Source: Crocodylus rhombifer
Lineage: Eukaryota > Chordata > Crocodylia > Crocodylidae
Reading direction: 5' to 3'
Assembly: GCA_038503035.1 (NCBI GenBank)
Contig: JAVSML010021635.1
Span: forward strand, 186,001 to 250,000
Length of the DNA: 64,000 nt
Each line of letters opens with the position of its first letter. Position 1 is the first letter of the stretch. Below, in pieces: positions 1 through 13,044 of this stretch. Made by a program: the position numbers and the translations under genes. The notes beneath the pieces are model-generated. The model had not been told where the DNA came from and made no database searches. It worked only from the letters and a program-made list of their open reading frames with translations.

Positions 1-3000
1 GGATGAAGGCATCAGAGGATTTTGCTTCATTTTTTCACCTGGAAGGCAAATGGTTAAAATCTAAGCAATACTTCACACCCATTCTATGTAGTAACACAGA
101 AGAAGAACAATGAGCTAAAACAGTTTCTAAAGGCTACAAGAAAATAAAAATTCCCTGCTCTGTCATATAATGGAAATGAGGATCCTTCAACAGCCATCCC
201 TTCTAATCTGTTGGCCAGTCCTTAGCGGCTTACCAAGCCTGTATTTAACCTATTTCCCTAATGGCAATTAAGAAATGTTTTCATTTCCCAGGGAGAGGAT
301 TGCACATAAAATCTCCTTGCCTGTGTCACCCCTCCCGCCTCTGCTCACTAGTGCCCTTGCTCTCCCCCTCCCCCTCAACCTCCTCTTCCTTTGCCCTAGG
401 CATCCAAAGCATTCCCTGTGTGTTTGGGCAGCATGCAGTGAGGAAGAAATGATTAAGCAGCTGAATGTTTGAAATCCAGCTAAATGCACCGATTATTATC
501 TGCTTAGGGCTTTCTTATCTTGAACTGTGTGGTGCTTAATGGCAGGCCCATTGTTTTCAGCTCAAAGGTATTAATGAAGGAATCAGGGCAGCAAGCTGAT
601 GTCATAGGTGGCTGAAAGGTGACTTGCTGGACTGATTTCTCTTACTCCACCCCTTTTCAAGTCCTTTCCCACTAGTACTACAGAAGGTTTAGTATTTTTA
701 GAAGCTTGGGTAAAAAGGTTGCATTTGAATGTCTGGTAAAAGGATTGAAGAGTCTCCTAAGTATCCTGCTTAAAAGATGTACTCTTAGCTTCTGCTCTAC
801 TTTCTCACTTGATAAAGACTCCACAATGCTTGCGTGGGGCTCAGTATGAAAGCAGTCTGTCCTTGTTTCTATCTGCAGTAGGCATTGGCCAGCATGTCTT
901 GACCTATACTGAAGGTGAGGTTTACACTTTCTTTTCACTTTGAAGAAAAACGTATAAGAAAAGAGATGCTACCAAGATTTGCTTCTTGATATGGGAAATT
1001 TGCAGTAAGGCAGTTAGTTCATTCTTCTTCCAACAGAAAACAGGATATAAAAAATGAGTCTACATAATCAAGTGTCAGTTTTACCTTTTACAATATCCAA
1101 AAGTTAAAATGATGTTTATTCCAAAAAGTGCATTGTCTGTTAAAAACACATTTCAGCACAATTGGTACAATCAGAGGCCACCGTTTATATCTGAAATGTG
1201 GTGGTGATAGGCATATTAAGTTTTAGCATTAAATGACACAGCCGGAGTGTGAAAAAAATTTGAAGCAATTTACATTTCACCCAGGATGTTTTTTATCTGA
1301 CCTTATCCCCTGTCCATTTATTTTTTTCCTGTGGCCTTGAAGACTGCACCAATTGTTTGTTTTGAACCAAATAAATCATAATTAATATTCTCACAAAAAT
1401 TATCTTTGAACCATTAGGCTTTCCAAAAAAAGTTAAGAATTACACTGTTTTTTCTACATACCAAGCTAAGTTGGTTTTTTTTTTTTTTAAATCTGTTACT
1501 CAATTTCTAAATTCTTGTGGCTTGGAATTGGAACAATTAAAGAAAAATTGTTTTTAAGTTGTGGTGCTTCAGGGGAGCAGATAACGAGCTCAGAATGGGC
1601 CTCAGATCAGAATGAAAAGCATACATCTTGGTTCTTTTGCCTTTTAATGAGAGCTTTTTTCTGTAACATAATTTAATCTGCATCTTTGCAACTGCACTTA
1701 AAATTAATGCCTGTGCTGGTATGTGATTAGTGATTTAGGACTTTTGTTTTATCTAAGTGAATGAGTGAATAGTCTTTTTTTTTTTTTGGTTCTTCCGTTT
1801 CAGTTCAATTTCAGTCTGTTGGGCATGCGTGCAGCAGGTTTGACCACCCATTGGAAAATTTTGTGATCACTTGAAGGATCTGTCTGAGTAGCTCATTAGC
1901 AAAGACTAGACAGCAGAAGAGAAAGTGAAGGGAGGAAAAGAGAGTGGTATTTAATATTAATAGGTGAGTAGAAGCTGGCTACTCTGTTTAATGGCAGCAA
2001 CATATACCAGTGGGAATAATATATTCTGTCACCAGAAAAGGAAGGAACTGGATTACTGTACACTTATGTTTCTCTTCCCAGCTCACCCTAGTTTATAATT
2101 ATTTCTTGCCTTTGTCATCAAAATATCTAAAATAAAGTCTAATTACTGTAACTATTTAACTTAGACAAAAGAAAATAGTGTTTAAAAAAAAATCAGTAAC
2201 AGAGGACTGATTTGCTAGCCCAAAATCTGCCCCATCATGACAAACGAGTGACAACACTTTTGCTTTCAAATTATCACGATTTGACATTCTTATTTTCTTC
2301 CCTTTCCTTAACAAAGGAAAGTGTTAAAAATCATTAAGCATATTATTAAAAGCATTTAATAATTAACTAAAACCATTAATAGTCTCTGCATTTCTGATTT
2401 AAGCCTATAATTTTCTAAGACTTGGCATAGAAAGCATTGAAATATAAGGTTACCAAACTGAAGCAGTCTGTCTGAAATAATTAAAAAGGATAGATCTTTT
2501 TCTGTATGTTCTAAAGCCATCTTGACCAGAATTTCTTATCTTAAAACTGGTATTTTACAACTTTTTTAAAGGTCGTTATTATCAATCAAAATTGGAGGGA
2601 ACATGCTTTATCTCATAGATGTGCTATTACCATCACATCTAAAATACTGAATCCATCTCTCCTCACAAAATTGCTTTGAGATTTTCTCTAGCAAAAGTGG
2701 TTCATGAACTAGTCAATAGTTTTAGCCCATTGTGTATCAACCTACTGGGTGAAATTTTGTTTGCTGAACTTATCTTATACCTAAGAGGAGGAAGAAGGTT
2801 CTGTTTAAAGGTCAAAGTGTTTCAGGTATGAATTCAGTGCGACTTTACTCTGTTTTCCCCACCCTACCCTACCTAAGAACTCGGACTTTAGGCATTTTTA
2901 AAATGTTTTATATTTTTAGTTACTTTAGATAAAAATACTTAAAACTATAAAATCTTACATTTAATAGCAAAGAATTTTTTTTACATCATGTTTTGAACAA

Positions 3001-6000
3001 AAATATGAAGTTCTTTGTGGGAAGTAATATAACATTCAGGGTTGTAGTCTCTTCAAGAGTTGATAAAATTCAAGAAACCTATCCTGATGATGATTAATTT
3101 ACATAGTTTCCAATATGGAGGCATTGCTGTGTATCTTTCAGGTAGATAAGACCTGATTCTTGTTTCAACACACTCGCCATCCAAGGCCCATTTTTTTCAA
3201 ATGTGTGTATAATTAGTGGTTTCACTTAAACTGCCCATGTATGTCAAGTTTCTTACATGCATATATGTATGCAGGATCAGACCCTTAGGGAATGTTCATA
3301 TATATGCATCTGTACTCACTTTTTAATCTATTTCATTGGCTATTATATTATTTTAAATAAGTGTTGTTATATAGAAGGTTGGAAAAAATACAATAGCTGC
3401 TTTTCCTAGCATAATTTTTGAGAAATGTGAGTGGTATTTTTTGCTTGACAGTGTGCAAAAAGCCCAAGCTAGTTCTGGCAATTATCTTTTGTGTATGGAA
3501 TAACTGTCAAGCTGACTTACCTTCTCTAGTGTTACATTTATTTGCTTACCATTCAAACTGAGAAGAAAATAGTGATGATCAAATCATGTGATAATTCGAA
3601 GGGAAAAGTGTCATCTCTCTTCTCAATTGTTGTGATGCTGATCTTGGACTAAATTAAGACTGTTGCTGCTGACATTACTTTCAAGTCTGGAAAATTTAAT
3701 CAGGAAAGTCCTTGGTAGCTATAAATTTGTGGCAACAATCCCTAATTCATCTTGTAATTTTATGACAGGCTCTGAATTGCCTGCATTTGGCCAGGGATCA
3801 CCTCAGTGGACCGTTAATGAAAGAAGAGAGGGAATATGAAGGTCAGTTGCAGTGACTTCTTTTTCCTTCCTTACATATTGTTACAGATCTTAACCTATAT
3901 GGTATCATTTATTTAACAGAACTTTTCTGTTCTGTTTCATATATAATGGAAGATGAATGTTTTTCCTTTTGGTTTATCTCTTCTTTCCCCTCATTATTTA
4001 TAAATATTCTATATTGGAAACCTCCCATGGAAAAAAAATGCATCCCTGTAGGAACAGCCAAACAAAAATCACACATTTATCCTGATAGATTTATATTCCT
4101 ATCTTTAATTGGATATTAGAATAACTTTATTGGATATTGTACATGTACATATATTTGAGAGTAGAATTTGGCTCGATATGTGCATGCATCTGAAAACTAG
4201 CCAAATGCCTCAGCTGCGCGTAGCTGCAAACCTTCTTAATACCACGTGTAACTAACTATATGGTAATGAATCCCCCATTAGAGCGAAAGAAAATTGAGAT
4301 TCTAATATCAGAAAAACAGCATTAGGAAACTGAATTGAGAATCATCACCAGCTAAGTCAAAACGACTTCTGTTTATTGAACCAGTACCAAATGACCTCCA
4401 AAACAAATGGCTCCCACAAGACAAAATGCAGGATTTTCTAATGGTATTTATAGCATAGCGATTAAATTTATTAGTGGTTTATTAACAAAAGGGTGTGGGG
4501 AAACTAATAAATTATTGTTGTCTTTTTCTGTCCTGTGCTATATCTCCCTATTCCTCCTTCTTTGTGAATTTTTAAAAATGTGCTTGATAACACTATTTTC
4601 TCTTTTTCAGAATAGTTTTACCTCCTCTTACCTCATTAGTTTTCTTCCCTCAGGCCCTCTTCTGTCTTGCTCTTCTCTCTTTGGCTTCTTACTTGTCTCT
4701 TTCCACATCCTTCTCTTGTTCTTTTCTTTTCCTTTTTGGCTTTCACTCTTCCTTAGAAGGCTTTTAAGCTTGAATTCTTTTCAAAGTACAATTATCTTAC
4801 CACCTTGGATTTGTTTTTCCTAACTCAGCATTTGCCAGAATGAGTAACTATGGAGCTCAACATGACTGAAGCTTTGTAAAGAACAAGTGTGTTGACACTT
4901 CTCCAGAAACAAAAGAAATTTTGGGAGGTAAAGCCACCCAGTCCATCAGCTCACCAGCCTCACCTCAGTTACAGCAGGAAGCCCTGCTTCTCATGATAAG
5001 GTTGAATCAGGAATCTCTTGATAACCTCTGGGTTGCCTTCCTTAGTAGCAAATTAAAACCAAAACAATCTTTGGTAGAGGAGAAACAGGTAGTGAGAGAA
5101 ACAATAGCAAGGAAAGTTTTGGGGGAAAAGCTTGGAGCCAGTTTACTTTTCAAAGTAATTTAATTAAAAATTACTCTAAGACTTTTCCTTTTGGTTTTGG
5201 TTTTTTCTTTGTTTGTTTTTTGTTCGCTTTTTTAAATTACCATAGTTAGTGCATACTCAAGAAAGGATTCCCTCCATGTAACATCTTTAAAAATATTTGT
5301 TTCTATCAGATTCTCAATTTAGGGAATATTGGATGCCATTATTTAAAAAAAAATAGGCTAATGAACAGCATACAAATTTTCAAGCTCTGTCAATGGCAGT
5401 CATTAAGAGCTCAATATTCTCCTACAGTCCCCCCAACTTAGTAACAGAGGTATAGGCAAAACTGTGCAGGAACCAAAATTACTGTTTCATAGGAAATTTT
5501 GTGTTTTTTCCAATTTGTTTATTCTGAAACAAAATTAAAATAAAATCAAAATGTTCCTGAAAAACATTTTCTGAAAACAATCAGTCTAATTTCAATTTCA
5601 ATCAATCACTCTATAACATAAAAGAAAAGAAATTGAAGAAGGGAAATTAACATAAAAAAATCAAAATGAAACATTTGTCAAAATGAATAATGTTACTCTT
5701 ATTAAAATACTTTTACCCCCAGTTTTTTCCCTCCTAAATGAAATTTCATCAAAATTTATACATTTCCATAAAAAGGTTTTTTTCCAACAATATAGCATTT
5801 TCTGATAGAACAATTCACTGAACACCTACCTGATCTTTTAGGTACCTATTAATATGTGTAGTGCAACAGTCAAACAAAAAAATCTGACAAAGTCAACTCG
5901 TTCCACCTAAAAATATAAAAGAATACATAGCCACTAGAAAATACAAGAACAAAATGAATTTCTAGCACACACAGTAAGCCATTCTGTCCCTCAATCTGTC

Positions 6001-6049
6001 CTTTCATTAAAAGCCTGAAAAAAAGGATGAGTTCAGTAGCGAACTGAGA
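1..6049. other. Gene-free AT-rich intergenic DNA
   Basis: No exon, RNA gene or recent mobile element is recognisable here. The stretch is AT-rich with many stops in all frames, poly-T and poly-A runs (for example near 1475-1488 and 1777-1788), and a pyrimidine-rich patch at about 330-400. The longest open frame (4407-4823, hydrophobic, low complexity) has no recognisable domain and no flanking splice signals I can support. By position it is distal upstream DNA of PRDM1, about 47-53 kb from exon 1, so it may hold enhancers, but nothing in the sequence alone proves this. Confidence 0.6.
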
Positions 6050-7047
6050 AAATAAAAAATACCGAGTTCTAGCAGTGTAACATATTGTCCTGCTGTTCTA
6101 TGTGCTGCGGTAGGGGGGGGCTGGGGCACAGGGTGCCACAGTATGGGGACTAGCCAGCAGGCAGACCCCACACTGAGGTACTTTGTGCCCCATCCAGCTG
6201 GGGAGTGGCACGTAGAGATAGGGGAGCAGGCAGCCGTGGGCTGCCTGTTTCCCTCTCTCCATGTGCATCAACATGGGGGCTCTGCTGTGAAGCCCCCATG
6301 CTGAGGCAAGTGGAACTCCCATGATGAGGCACCCTGCACCCCAGACAGCCATGGAGCAGCTGGCTGGGGTGCAGGGTGCAGAGAGGCTTCCTGTTCCATG
6401 TTTGTCCCAGCACACACCACTCTGACATGCCTCGTGCTACTTTTTCCTTCATTAGCAGTGCCGTACACGATTTAACGTGCAAGGAGTGCAGTTCATGGTT
6501 CCACAAAGAGGTTTGTGGTGCCACAAACCACACATGCCTGCACACCTGGACTGGGCCATGGAGTCTTTTTGTAGTCAGTGGCTGCACCTACACACATGCT
6601 TTACGGCAGAGGTGACTAATTAGCTCTGCAGTAAAATGTCACTGTCTACACATACACCCATATTAGGGCGCAGTAAATTAATTAATTCCACTGTAGGATA
6701 GTACTGCCTAGGACAAGTACTATCCTACAGTGGAGTAGTTATGTGCACTGAAATGCACATGTAAATGGTGACTGGGATTGGCTGGGGCACAAGGGTACTA
6801 CAGTGTGGGAGCTGCCTGCTAGTTAACATGCCTCAGCCAGTCCCTCTGCAGCATGTTGAGCAAGGGTGGAGCAGCTCCTGCCTGGCAGGCTGACCCCCCT
6901 GCACCCTCTGCCAGCCCAGCACTGCTCTGCCCTGGCTCAACATGCTGCAGTCCCAGGTGGACATGTACACACTGAGCCCAGGAGAAATAAATTCCAGCAT
7001 GATCTGCACTGGACTTAATTGCTACATGCTAACTGTACATGTAGATT
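6050..7047. mobile_element. Mosaic of GC-rich MITE-like repeats
   Basis: This block is sharply GC-richer than its flanks and is built of imperfect inverted repeats: CCCCATGCTGAGGCA-type words occur in both orientations, and so do versions of the CTCAACATGCTGCAG word at about 6850 and 6937. The motif GTCTACACATACACCCA near 6644 resembles the termini of the elements at 9590 and 28406. A perfect 18-bp hairpin lies at 6688-6733. These are signs of non-autonomous DNA transposons, probably more than one inserted into each other. Open frames inside (for example 6150-6587 on the minus strand) are by-products of the GC content. Family and exact borders are not resolved. Confidence 0.5.
6688..6733. repeat. 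Perfect 18-bp inverted repeat (hairpin)
   Basis: The arm CCACTGTAGGATAGTACT at 6688-6705 is repeated exactly as its reverse complement at 6716-6733, with a 10-nt loop. It sits inside the MITE mosaic and is most simply read as a junction or internal palindrome of such an element. Confidence 0.9.
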
Positions 7048-7209
7048 GGGCGGTCAATTATTTCAGGTGGAAGGCTGCTTACTGAGTTTTGGCAAGCCAT
7101 CCAGGGCCACATGACAGGCAGCCAGGGGCAGATAAATATTAATTTTATTAATGGGGGTGGGGGGCCGCAGGCCACATCCGGCCACTGGACCATGTTTTGC
7201 CCACCCCTG
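7048..7209. mobile_element. Short hAT-type non-autonomous element, copy 1
   Basis: The segment is clearly homologous to the intact copy at 16402-16560: it shares the words GGCTGCTTACTGAGTTTTGG and GGGCAGATAAATATTAATTT. The right end reads GCCCACCCCTG, the expected reverse complement of a CAGGGGTGGGC terminus. The left terminus is degraded. Flanks ATGTAGAT and ATATAGAT could be a 7/8-matching 8-bp target duplication, as expected for hAT elements. It carries no transposase. Confidence 0.7.
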
Positions 7210-9404
7210 ATATAGATCCACCCAGTGGTTCTCTGCCCAAGCACCGGAGTCTGTCCACAGTCAATTGCAAGATTGTGGTCATAATTCATAAGGATATACT
7301 GCCTTTGACTGATACATGCCATCTTCCAGAGCTGCACAGATTTAGTGGTGCAAGTGGTCCTATATTGGTGAACACCTCATTGCTATTTTGTCATTATTGA
7401 TCATAATGCATCTTTGCTTTGATTTGAATGTAAGGTATAAAAGTGAATTGTTATTGTCAGGTCAGTTTCTGGCTGCATTGGTAAAATGTACCTTCAGTTG
7501 TGTGTCTCCTGTGTTTTCAGAAGAGCTGAAAGGAAAGGCAGAAAGCAGGGTAGAGGTACATCTTATAGATTAACTGAATCAAAGATGCATACCCTTCTCT
7601 GAGTAATAGCTCACTAGCATCTACTGAAGTGAGCTGTTGCTCATGAAAGCTTATGCATCTCTGATTCATTTAGTCTATAAAGTACATCCCTACCTTACCT
7701 TCTGCTTAACTTCAGACTAACATGACTACCTCTCTCTGAGTTAGTGAAGTTAGGGAACCTGACTGGAAAGGACTAGAACTTACGTCTGGTGTTTTTTATG
7801 GAAATAAGTTGGACAAAATAATTGTTTTTATAATGATGGATGGTGGGAGTAATTTCTGCAAAGCACAGTTGCTTGCAGAAGAACTTGAAAATGTTCTTGT
7901 TTGTTTATTGGAGGCTATTGTTACTAGCCTGTTGTAATAGCTGCTAGGGTTTTGTTTATATATCAAACACCATCCATTTATAAAATGCTAATTTCTAAGT
8001 AAAACAAAACAACAATGAGAAATTCCTCATGGGGAGTGGGTATTAGTACTTATGCTTGCTAGGTTTCATTTCATAAGTGATTCCTCCATGGAATGCTAAT
8101 CAAGTCCATTTAGAAAAGTTTTAATTAATTTAATTAAAATCTGTCAGATCAAACTGATTAGCCTGACATCTAGGTCTAAGCAGAGGAAGCCGGCTGGTAC
8201 TTCTGTTGATGCTTCTGTTGAGGTGGGCTTACTAAAATCAGTTAAAGATGGATGGTAGCTAAGGTGATCAAAGCATTCTATCTTACATTACCATAGGAAT
8301 ACATGTTATAGCTCCCCCAAGCAATCCAGTTTCTTTTTTGTTAGAGAGTGTTCCATAATTCTGCAGGAGCAGTAGTTCAAGTAATGTCAGGCACCCCAGT
8401 CTGATTACAATTGAAGGAAAGTGGGGTGACCTTTCTTACCCCCTTGATGGCTGGAATACAGATTAATCATTTTTCATCCTTTTGCTACCTCTTGTCTTAA
8501 TCATTGGCCATGACCACTGCCACACTGGCAGAATAGGACAAAGGATATGTCTTGTGACCCCTCCTGATATTACTATTGACATAGACAGTTTTGAGATCCC
8601 CAGTTTAAAGTGGCAGAACAGCAAGTAGCTTCTGTTGCAAAGATGGAAAGCAGTGCTCACGTTCAGAGCTCTCCTAAAAGTTCTGGGGATCAAACACTAT
8701 TAGGAGTTTCTTGAGGAGAAAAGTGAGTATTTGTTTGATCGTGGGAAATAGTCTCTTGCTACCAATGATAAAGACAAGTCGAGAGGAGGGGGAAGAATGA
8801 ATTCTCTATTTGTTAAAGGCAGTCATCCAAACTAACAACTTTCTGTTGCATCCTTACTGATTTCTGCAAGCAATCCACTGTCACAAAGAAAAATGTTGTA
8901 TTTCTAACAATAATATAAATTAAGTATTGCTAATCAATATATGTGTTTGCAAACAGTCTTTTTTCGGTAGATCAGAAGGATTACATTACCATAGAAATGG
9001 AGTTCTGACGAAGTAGGGAACATGAGATAAATGCTGAAAACAGATTGATTTTTCTTTTAGGACATATTCTTAGATATAAAAGTCTGCCTGACTGAGAAAA
9101 AACACAAAATATTTAAAATGTTCCACCCTGTTCCTACATTTGCCAAAATTCATAGTGTTTCATACAGTTGAATATGTTAAGAAAACTGATATATGAACAA
9201 AATGTCCATGAGGGCAAATTTGGAAATATATTTATATCATTCTAAACCTTTTGAGGCTATTTTTTCCTTGGCCAGTAAATCTATCCTTATTCCTTAAAGT
9301 ATGCCATATAAAGTTGTACATACATATACAACCCCTTTATTTTATTACTGAATGTATTTCTGTGGAAGATGGTATTAATTATAATTATTCCTTCTCCATT
9401 TTTC
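7210..9404. other. Mostly single-copy intergenic DNA
   Basis: No gene is seen. Apart from the inverted-repeat element at about 7556-7740 the stretch is AT-rich single-copy sequence. Open frames are short and unrelated to anything I recognise. Confidence 0.5.
7556..7740 (+). repeat. Reptile-type interspersed repeat with inverted arms
   Basis: The words GATTAACTGAATCAAAGATGC (left) and its diverged reverse complement around 7650-7680 form imperfect inverted arms. The centre contains GCTCATGAAAGCTTATGC, and the end reads CAGACTAACATGACTACC. That combination is familiar from abundant turtle and crocodilian repeats. I do not assign a database name. Confidence 0.55.
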
Positions 9405-9409
9405 ATAAG

Positions 9410-9515
9410 ACTAGGCAGGGTAGCACCTCAAAGACTTATTGGTTCAAAGAGATGCCATTCTATAGCAATTAGTCTTCAAGGTGCTACCCCACCCTGCCTT
9501 CTGCCTTACTTCTGA
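9410..9515. repeat. Interspersed repeat with inverted arms
   Basis: GGCAGGGTAGCACCTCAAAGAC near 9414 and GTCTTCAAGGTGCTACCCC near 9472 are near-exact reverse complements about 35 nt apart. The right arm resembles the 'GTCTTTAAGGTGCCACC' word common in reptile repeats, so this is probably a repeat end inserted in a head-to-head arrangement. Confidence 0.45.
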
Positions 9516-9589
9516 TGAACAGTTAACTGGCTCTATCATTTCTCAGAACCAGCCATCATATTCCTGAGCTTTTCATATGAAATTGTTGT

Positions 9590-9946
9590 CAGTGGGCATG
9601 TTTACACGTGACCATTTACTATGCAGTAACTGAAATTACTGTGCAGTATGGGTGCGCATCTACATGTGCATGCCCGTACTGTGCAGTAAATATGGTGACT
9701 TATGCCAACTTGAGCATGCAGGTATCAAATGTATGCCCAATTAATTACTGCACAGTAACACATGTGTAGATGCTTTATTGCGCGGTAACACTGTGTGTGG
9801 ACCAACTTGGGACTAACATTAGTCTCAAGTCAGTCCATACACAGTGTTACTGCACTTTAATGCCTGCACATGTAGCTGTCGGCCTATTTCCACTTACTGT
9901 GGAGTAAATTTAAGCCAGCGTAAATGCACGTGTAGACACACCCAGT
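9590..9946. mobile_element. MITE with ~20-bp terminal inverted repeats
   Basis: The left end CAGTGGGCATGTTTACACGTG is mirrored by the right end CACGTGTAGACACACCCAG. The interior repeats the words TACTGTGCAGTAA and ACATGTGTAGATGC in both orientations, and a second inner palindrome surrounds 9810-9830. There is no coding capacity. The same terminal pattern (GTAGACACACCC) ends the element at 28406-28684, so both belong to one broad non-autonomous DNA transposon group. Crocodilian genomes are known to be rich in such MITEs. A target duplication is not clear. Confidence 0.65.
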
Positions 9947-10699
9947 AAGTATACATCACTACAGCAGATACTGCTTGTTCCTGGAGACTCATCTGTCTTT
10001 CTTTCAGAGAATAGATTTAAGCCTAAAGTTGAAGACCTGCACATTTAACAGTCTAGTGGCTTTAACCAAAAAGAGGGAACTTTAAATTTGTAAGACTTCA
10101 CAACCCTACAGCTACTAATGATGAAGTGTGGTTTCTATGGCAATTGTCAGGTCAGTTTGTACAATCTGCCTTTCTAGCCCTGCTGTCCTTCCAGTTGCCC
10201 ATGTAATATACACACACATGCACTTGTATAATATTTTTCATCTTTAAAGCACCTTTATAACCTTTTTTTTAATCCCATAGATACAGTTGAGTTGGATTCA
10301 TCAGAATGATAATGGCTAGTTGATATTTAGATTTTAGGCCCCTATCCTTCAAAGAAATATGTATGCATTTGAATTTTATGTAATGTAACCCCAACATCTT
10401 CAAGGGAACTATTTACAGTACATAAAGTCAAACTTATGTGTAAGACCTTTTAAAAAGGCTCCTTAATCATTAAAGAGTATTTCTATCCACAAAAATCAAA
10501 AAGTAGAAGAAATAATTCTAGTGATTGCCAGTTTACTCTATAGAACACCCACACTTCCTAAGGAGGGTAGGAACAGCATCAGCTGATAGTTAAGAAGTAA
10601 CAGGAGTTTAGAAATATTGAGTAATTTTTTTATTGGAATAGTTTATCTACTCTTAGAATTATAATAATCAGAAATGTTATTTACCTGTAAATGGAAGCC

Positions 10700-10966
10700 A
10701 TTCTTCTAATGCAGCCTGGATGGGGCCAGCACTTCATGTAGCATAGCTGCTACTCTAGCTTGACTGCATCTGTTCTGGCCCATTCTGGCTGCTCCAGAAC
10801 CTGCACTGCATGTAATGTGGGCTGAAGCAGCCACCAAATCAGGGATGCTAGAAGTGAGGTAAGGAGATAGGGTCTGTAGGCTGGATCTAGCCTGTGCACC
10901 AGCCCCATGCCACTCATGCTGCCTACATGACTAGATAAATTTGACACCCCTGTTTTTAAGGAAATC
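10700..10966 (-). mobile_element. hAT-type remnant ending TTTGACACCCCTG
   Basis: The right end AAATTTGACACCCCTG is the reverse complement of the CAGGGGTGTCAAATTT terminus also seen at 16973 and 48731. The interior has the GGCTGGATC and CAGCCCCAT words shared with the 48731 copy. The left end is not resolved. It is non-coding. Confidence 0.55.
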
Positions 10967-11949
10967 CAGTTCCATGTATCCAAAAAGGAAGTATAGTGAA
11001 TGGATCATAAGCATTTGCTAGAAATAGAATGATTTTAGTACCTGGGTGAGAGTAAGTATCTTCAGGACAATTCTAGGGGTGAATTGTTAGTAAAATAGAA
11101 AATATGTCTACATCTTGCCTGCCGGTATATTCCCTGACTACCAACTTTCCAACTTTATGGTAGTGTCAATCAAATTGATAGGGATATCCTTGAAACAGGC
11201 AATGTACCTTTAGTTTGAACAGTGAACCCTGCAGTAAAGAGAGTATGTTTGGTCAGTGTCTCTTATCACTGAAGAACCACCTTTATTGAAGGCTTGAGGG
11301 TCAGAAGGGAAGGGCATGAAAGTGCATAAAAAAATAAGACCATTGGCAAATATACTTAACTTTTTTTTAAATAATGCATTATTTTCTCTTCTCTGATATA
11401 ACACTGACTGCCACCCTGAAAATCTCAGAGTTGCTGTTTTTCTCTCTAAAGGTTTCCTAGGCCCTGGTCCTACAATGAGCTGGACCATTCTTATGCTTGA
11501 TTTCACCCACACAGCTCACTGAAAGATGGGAGATGTATTGCACAGCATTTAAAGTGGTATCTACTGATGGTGAATACGTCCTGACACTGGAAGCTTGTGT
11601 TCACTTGAACCTCTTTACTAGTTATTACAGAACTTCCCTCCAAGTCCTGTCTTCCTATTGTGCTATAATTTTTTCCACATATTCTCTTCTCTTAAAGCCT
11701 TCCTGTTTTTCTGTTAATTTTGTCTTTAAATGCTTTATAATTAAATTATAATTTACTTTACTCATACAACTGAATACAATACTTTACTCATACACATTAT
11801 ACTCTGGATCTAAAAACCTATTACACATGTATCAAAATACTGTTCCGCACTCATTTATCTTCTTATTTCTTAACTTTAAATCTGTAGACAACCTGCACTG
11901 GATACAATTTTGATCTAATTTTTATTCTTTTAGGTCACAGTTTAGGTAG

Positions 11950-12112
11950 GCTCCAGTTTGAGAAAGCACTTACGTAGGGGCTTAACTTTAACCATGTTCA
12001 AGCCTCATTGAAGTAAATGAGAATTAAGTACATACTTAAGTGCTTTACTGAATAGGGATGGAATTAAGCACATGCTTATGTGCTTCGCTGAATCAGGGCC
12101 CCAATTTATTTC
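11950..12112. repeat. Old repeat with internally repeated unit
   Basis: The words TTAAGTGCTTTACTGAAT and TTATGTGCTTCGCTGAATCA occur about 45 bp apart, each preceded by an AATTAAG(T/C)ACAT word. This motif is familiar from many sauropsid sequences. I read it as an ancient dispersed repeat rather than a gene; no ORF runs through it. Confidence 0.4.
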
Positions 12113-12244
12113 TTTTTTAATCTTATCTGTGCTAGATAGATGCAAAAACCTGAAGCCCAGATACTGATCTTACAGTGATGTAAATCAGAAATACAGTAAC
12201 CCTAATTGGTACAAAAGGAGCTGCATGCACATAAAAAAAAGTGA

Positions 12245-12600
12245 AAAGATGGCCTTGTATTTAGGACACTGCAGTGAGACCCAAGAGATACAAGCTCAAA
12301 TCCCAAATCTCTGTAGGTCTTCTTGAATGACTTTCAGGAAGTTATTTATGTTTCAATCCTGCAGGTGGCTCTGCCTAAGTAGGCACTGGTACCCAGGGAC
12401 AGGTCCACTGAAGTTGAAAGCTGATAAGCCACTGTTACATGACTAAAAGTTTAATGTCTCTGAGCTTCAGTTCCCTATCTGTCACATGGGAATAACACCA
12501 CTTCCTCTCTTTCACTCTTTGTTCATCTTCTCTGTCAAGATTGGAAGCTCTCTGAGGCACGGAATACTTCTTGTATTGTATTTTTGCAGGGTCAACACCC
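12245..12600 (+). mobile_element. MIR-like / CORE-SINE copy
   Basis: The order of motifs fits a MIR-type SINE: a tRNA-like head (near 12250-12305, ending in GCTCAAATCCC, a B-box-like word), a core with GAATGACTTTCAGGAAGTTAT, and a tail with GAGCTTCAGTTCCCTATCTGT followed by CACATGGGAATAA. The downstream TTGGAAGCTCTCTGAGGCA word is typical of the flank or tail of such old elements. It is non-coding and diverged. Confidence 0.65.
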
Positions 12601-12623
12601 TTCAGTGATAGATAATTTTAATA

Positions 12624-12885
12624 AGGCTAGGTACAGACATTCAAAAAGCCTGAGGTGGAATTGATCCAAGTTACACAATTTTCTGTAGGTGGTATATTTT
12701 AGATCAGTAGCGAACAAAACACACATTCACCCTTTGTTGGTGGAGGGTGCAAATCTTAGACAGGGTTGTGCCATTTTTAAACCAGTCTGTGTGCACCCAA
12801 CTTCTGTTCTGTTATGGGTATAGGTTAGTTTCTATACCCATATAGAAACTTATTCTGGTAAAACTGTAATGTTTGTACCTGACCT
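12624..12885 (+). mobile_element. MITE, copy 1 of a window pair
   Basis: The left terminus AGGCTAGGTACAGACATT pairs with the right terminus AATGTTTGTACCTGACCT as an imperfect inverted repeat. The whole element is homologous to 39400-39685, sharing CAGACATTCAAAAAGCC, GAGG(G)TGCAAATCTTAGAC and TGCCATTTTTAAACCA. It has no coding capacity. Superfamily is unknown because no clear target duplication is visible. Confidence 0.75.
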
Positions 12886-13044
12886 ATAACTATAGAAACG
12901 TACAAATATAAAATTTGTAGAAATGTGTTAACATAAAATGTATATGTTGACAGCTGTTAACCTCTAGTATTAAATTTAGACTTTGAATACAGATATGCCT
13001 GTAAATGTATTAGAGGAAGAAACAAAAACCCTTTTGTACTAAGT

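Larger units (their letters stand above)
9947..12244. other. Intergenic DNA, mostly single copy
   Basis: No gene is seen. It includes a probable hAT-like remnant at 10700-10966 and an old repeat-like stretch at 11950-12110; the rest is AT-rich unique sequence. Confidence 0.5.

Noticed and set aside
4407..4823. 138-residue hydrophobic open frame
   Set aside because: Low-complexity Leu/Ser/Phe composition from a pyrimidine-rich strand; no domain, no conserved context.
6098..6615. Several overlapping open frames on both strands (up to 145 residues)
   Set aside because: They fall in a MITE mosaic with inverted repeats; no protein similarity is apparent.
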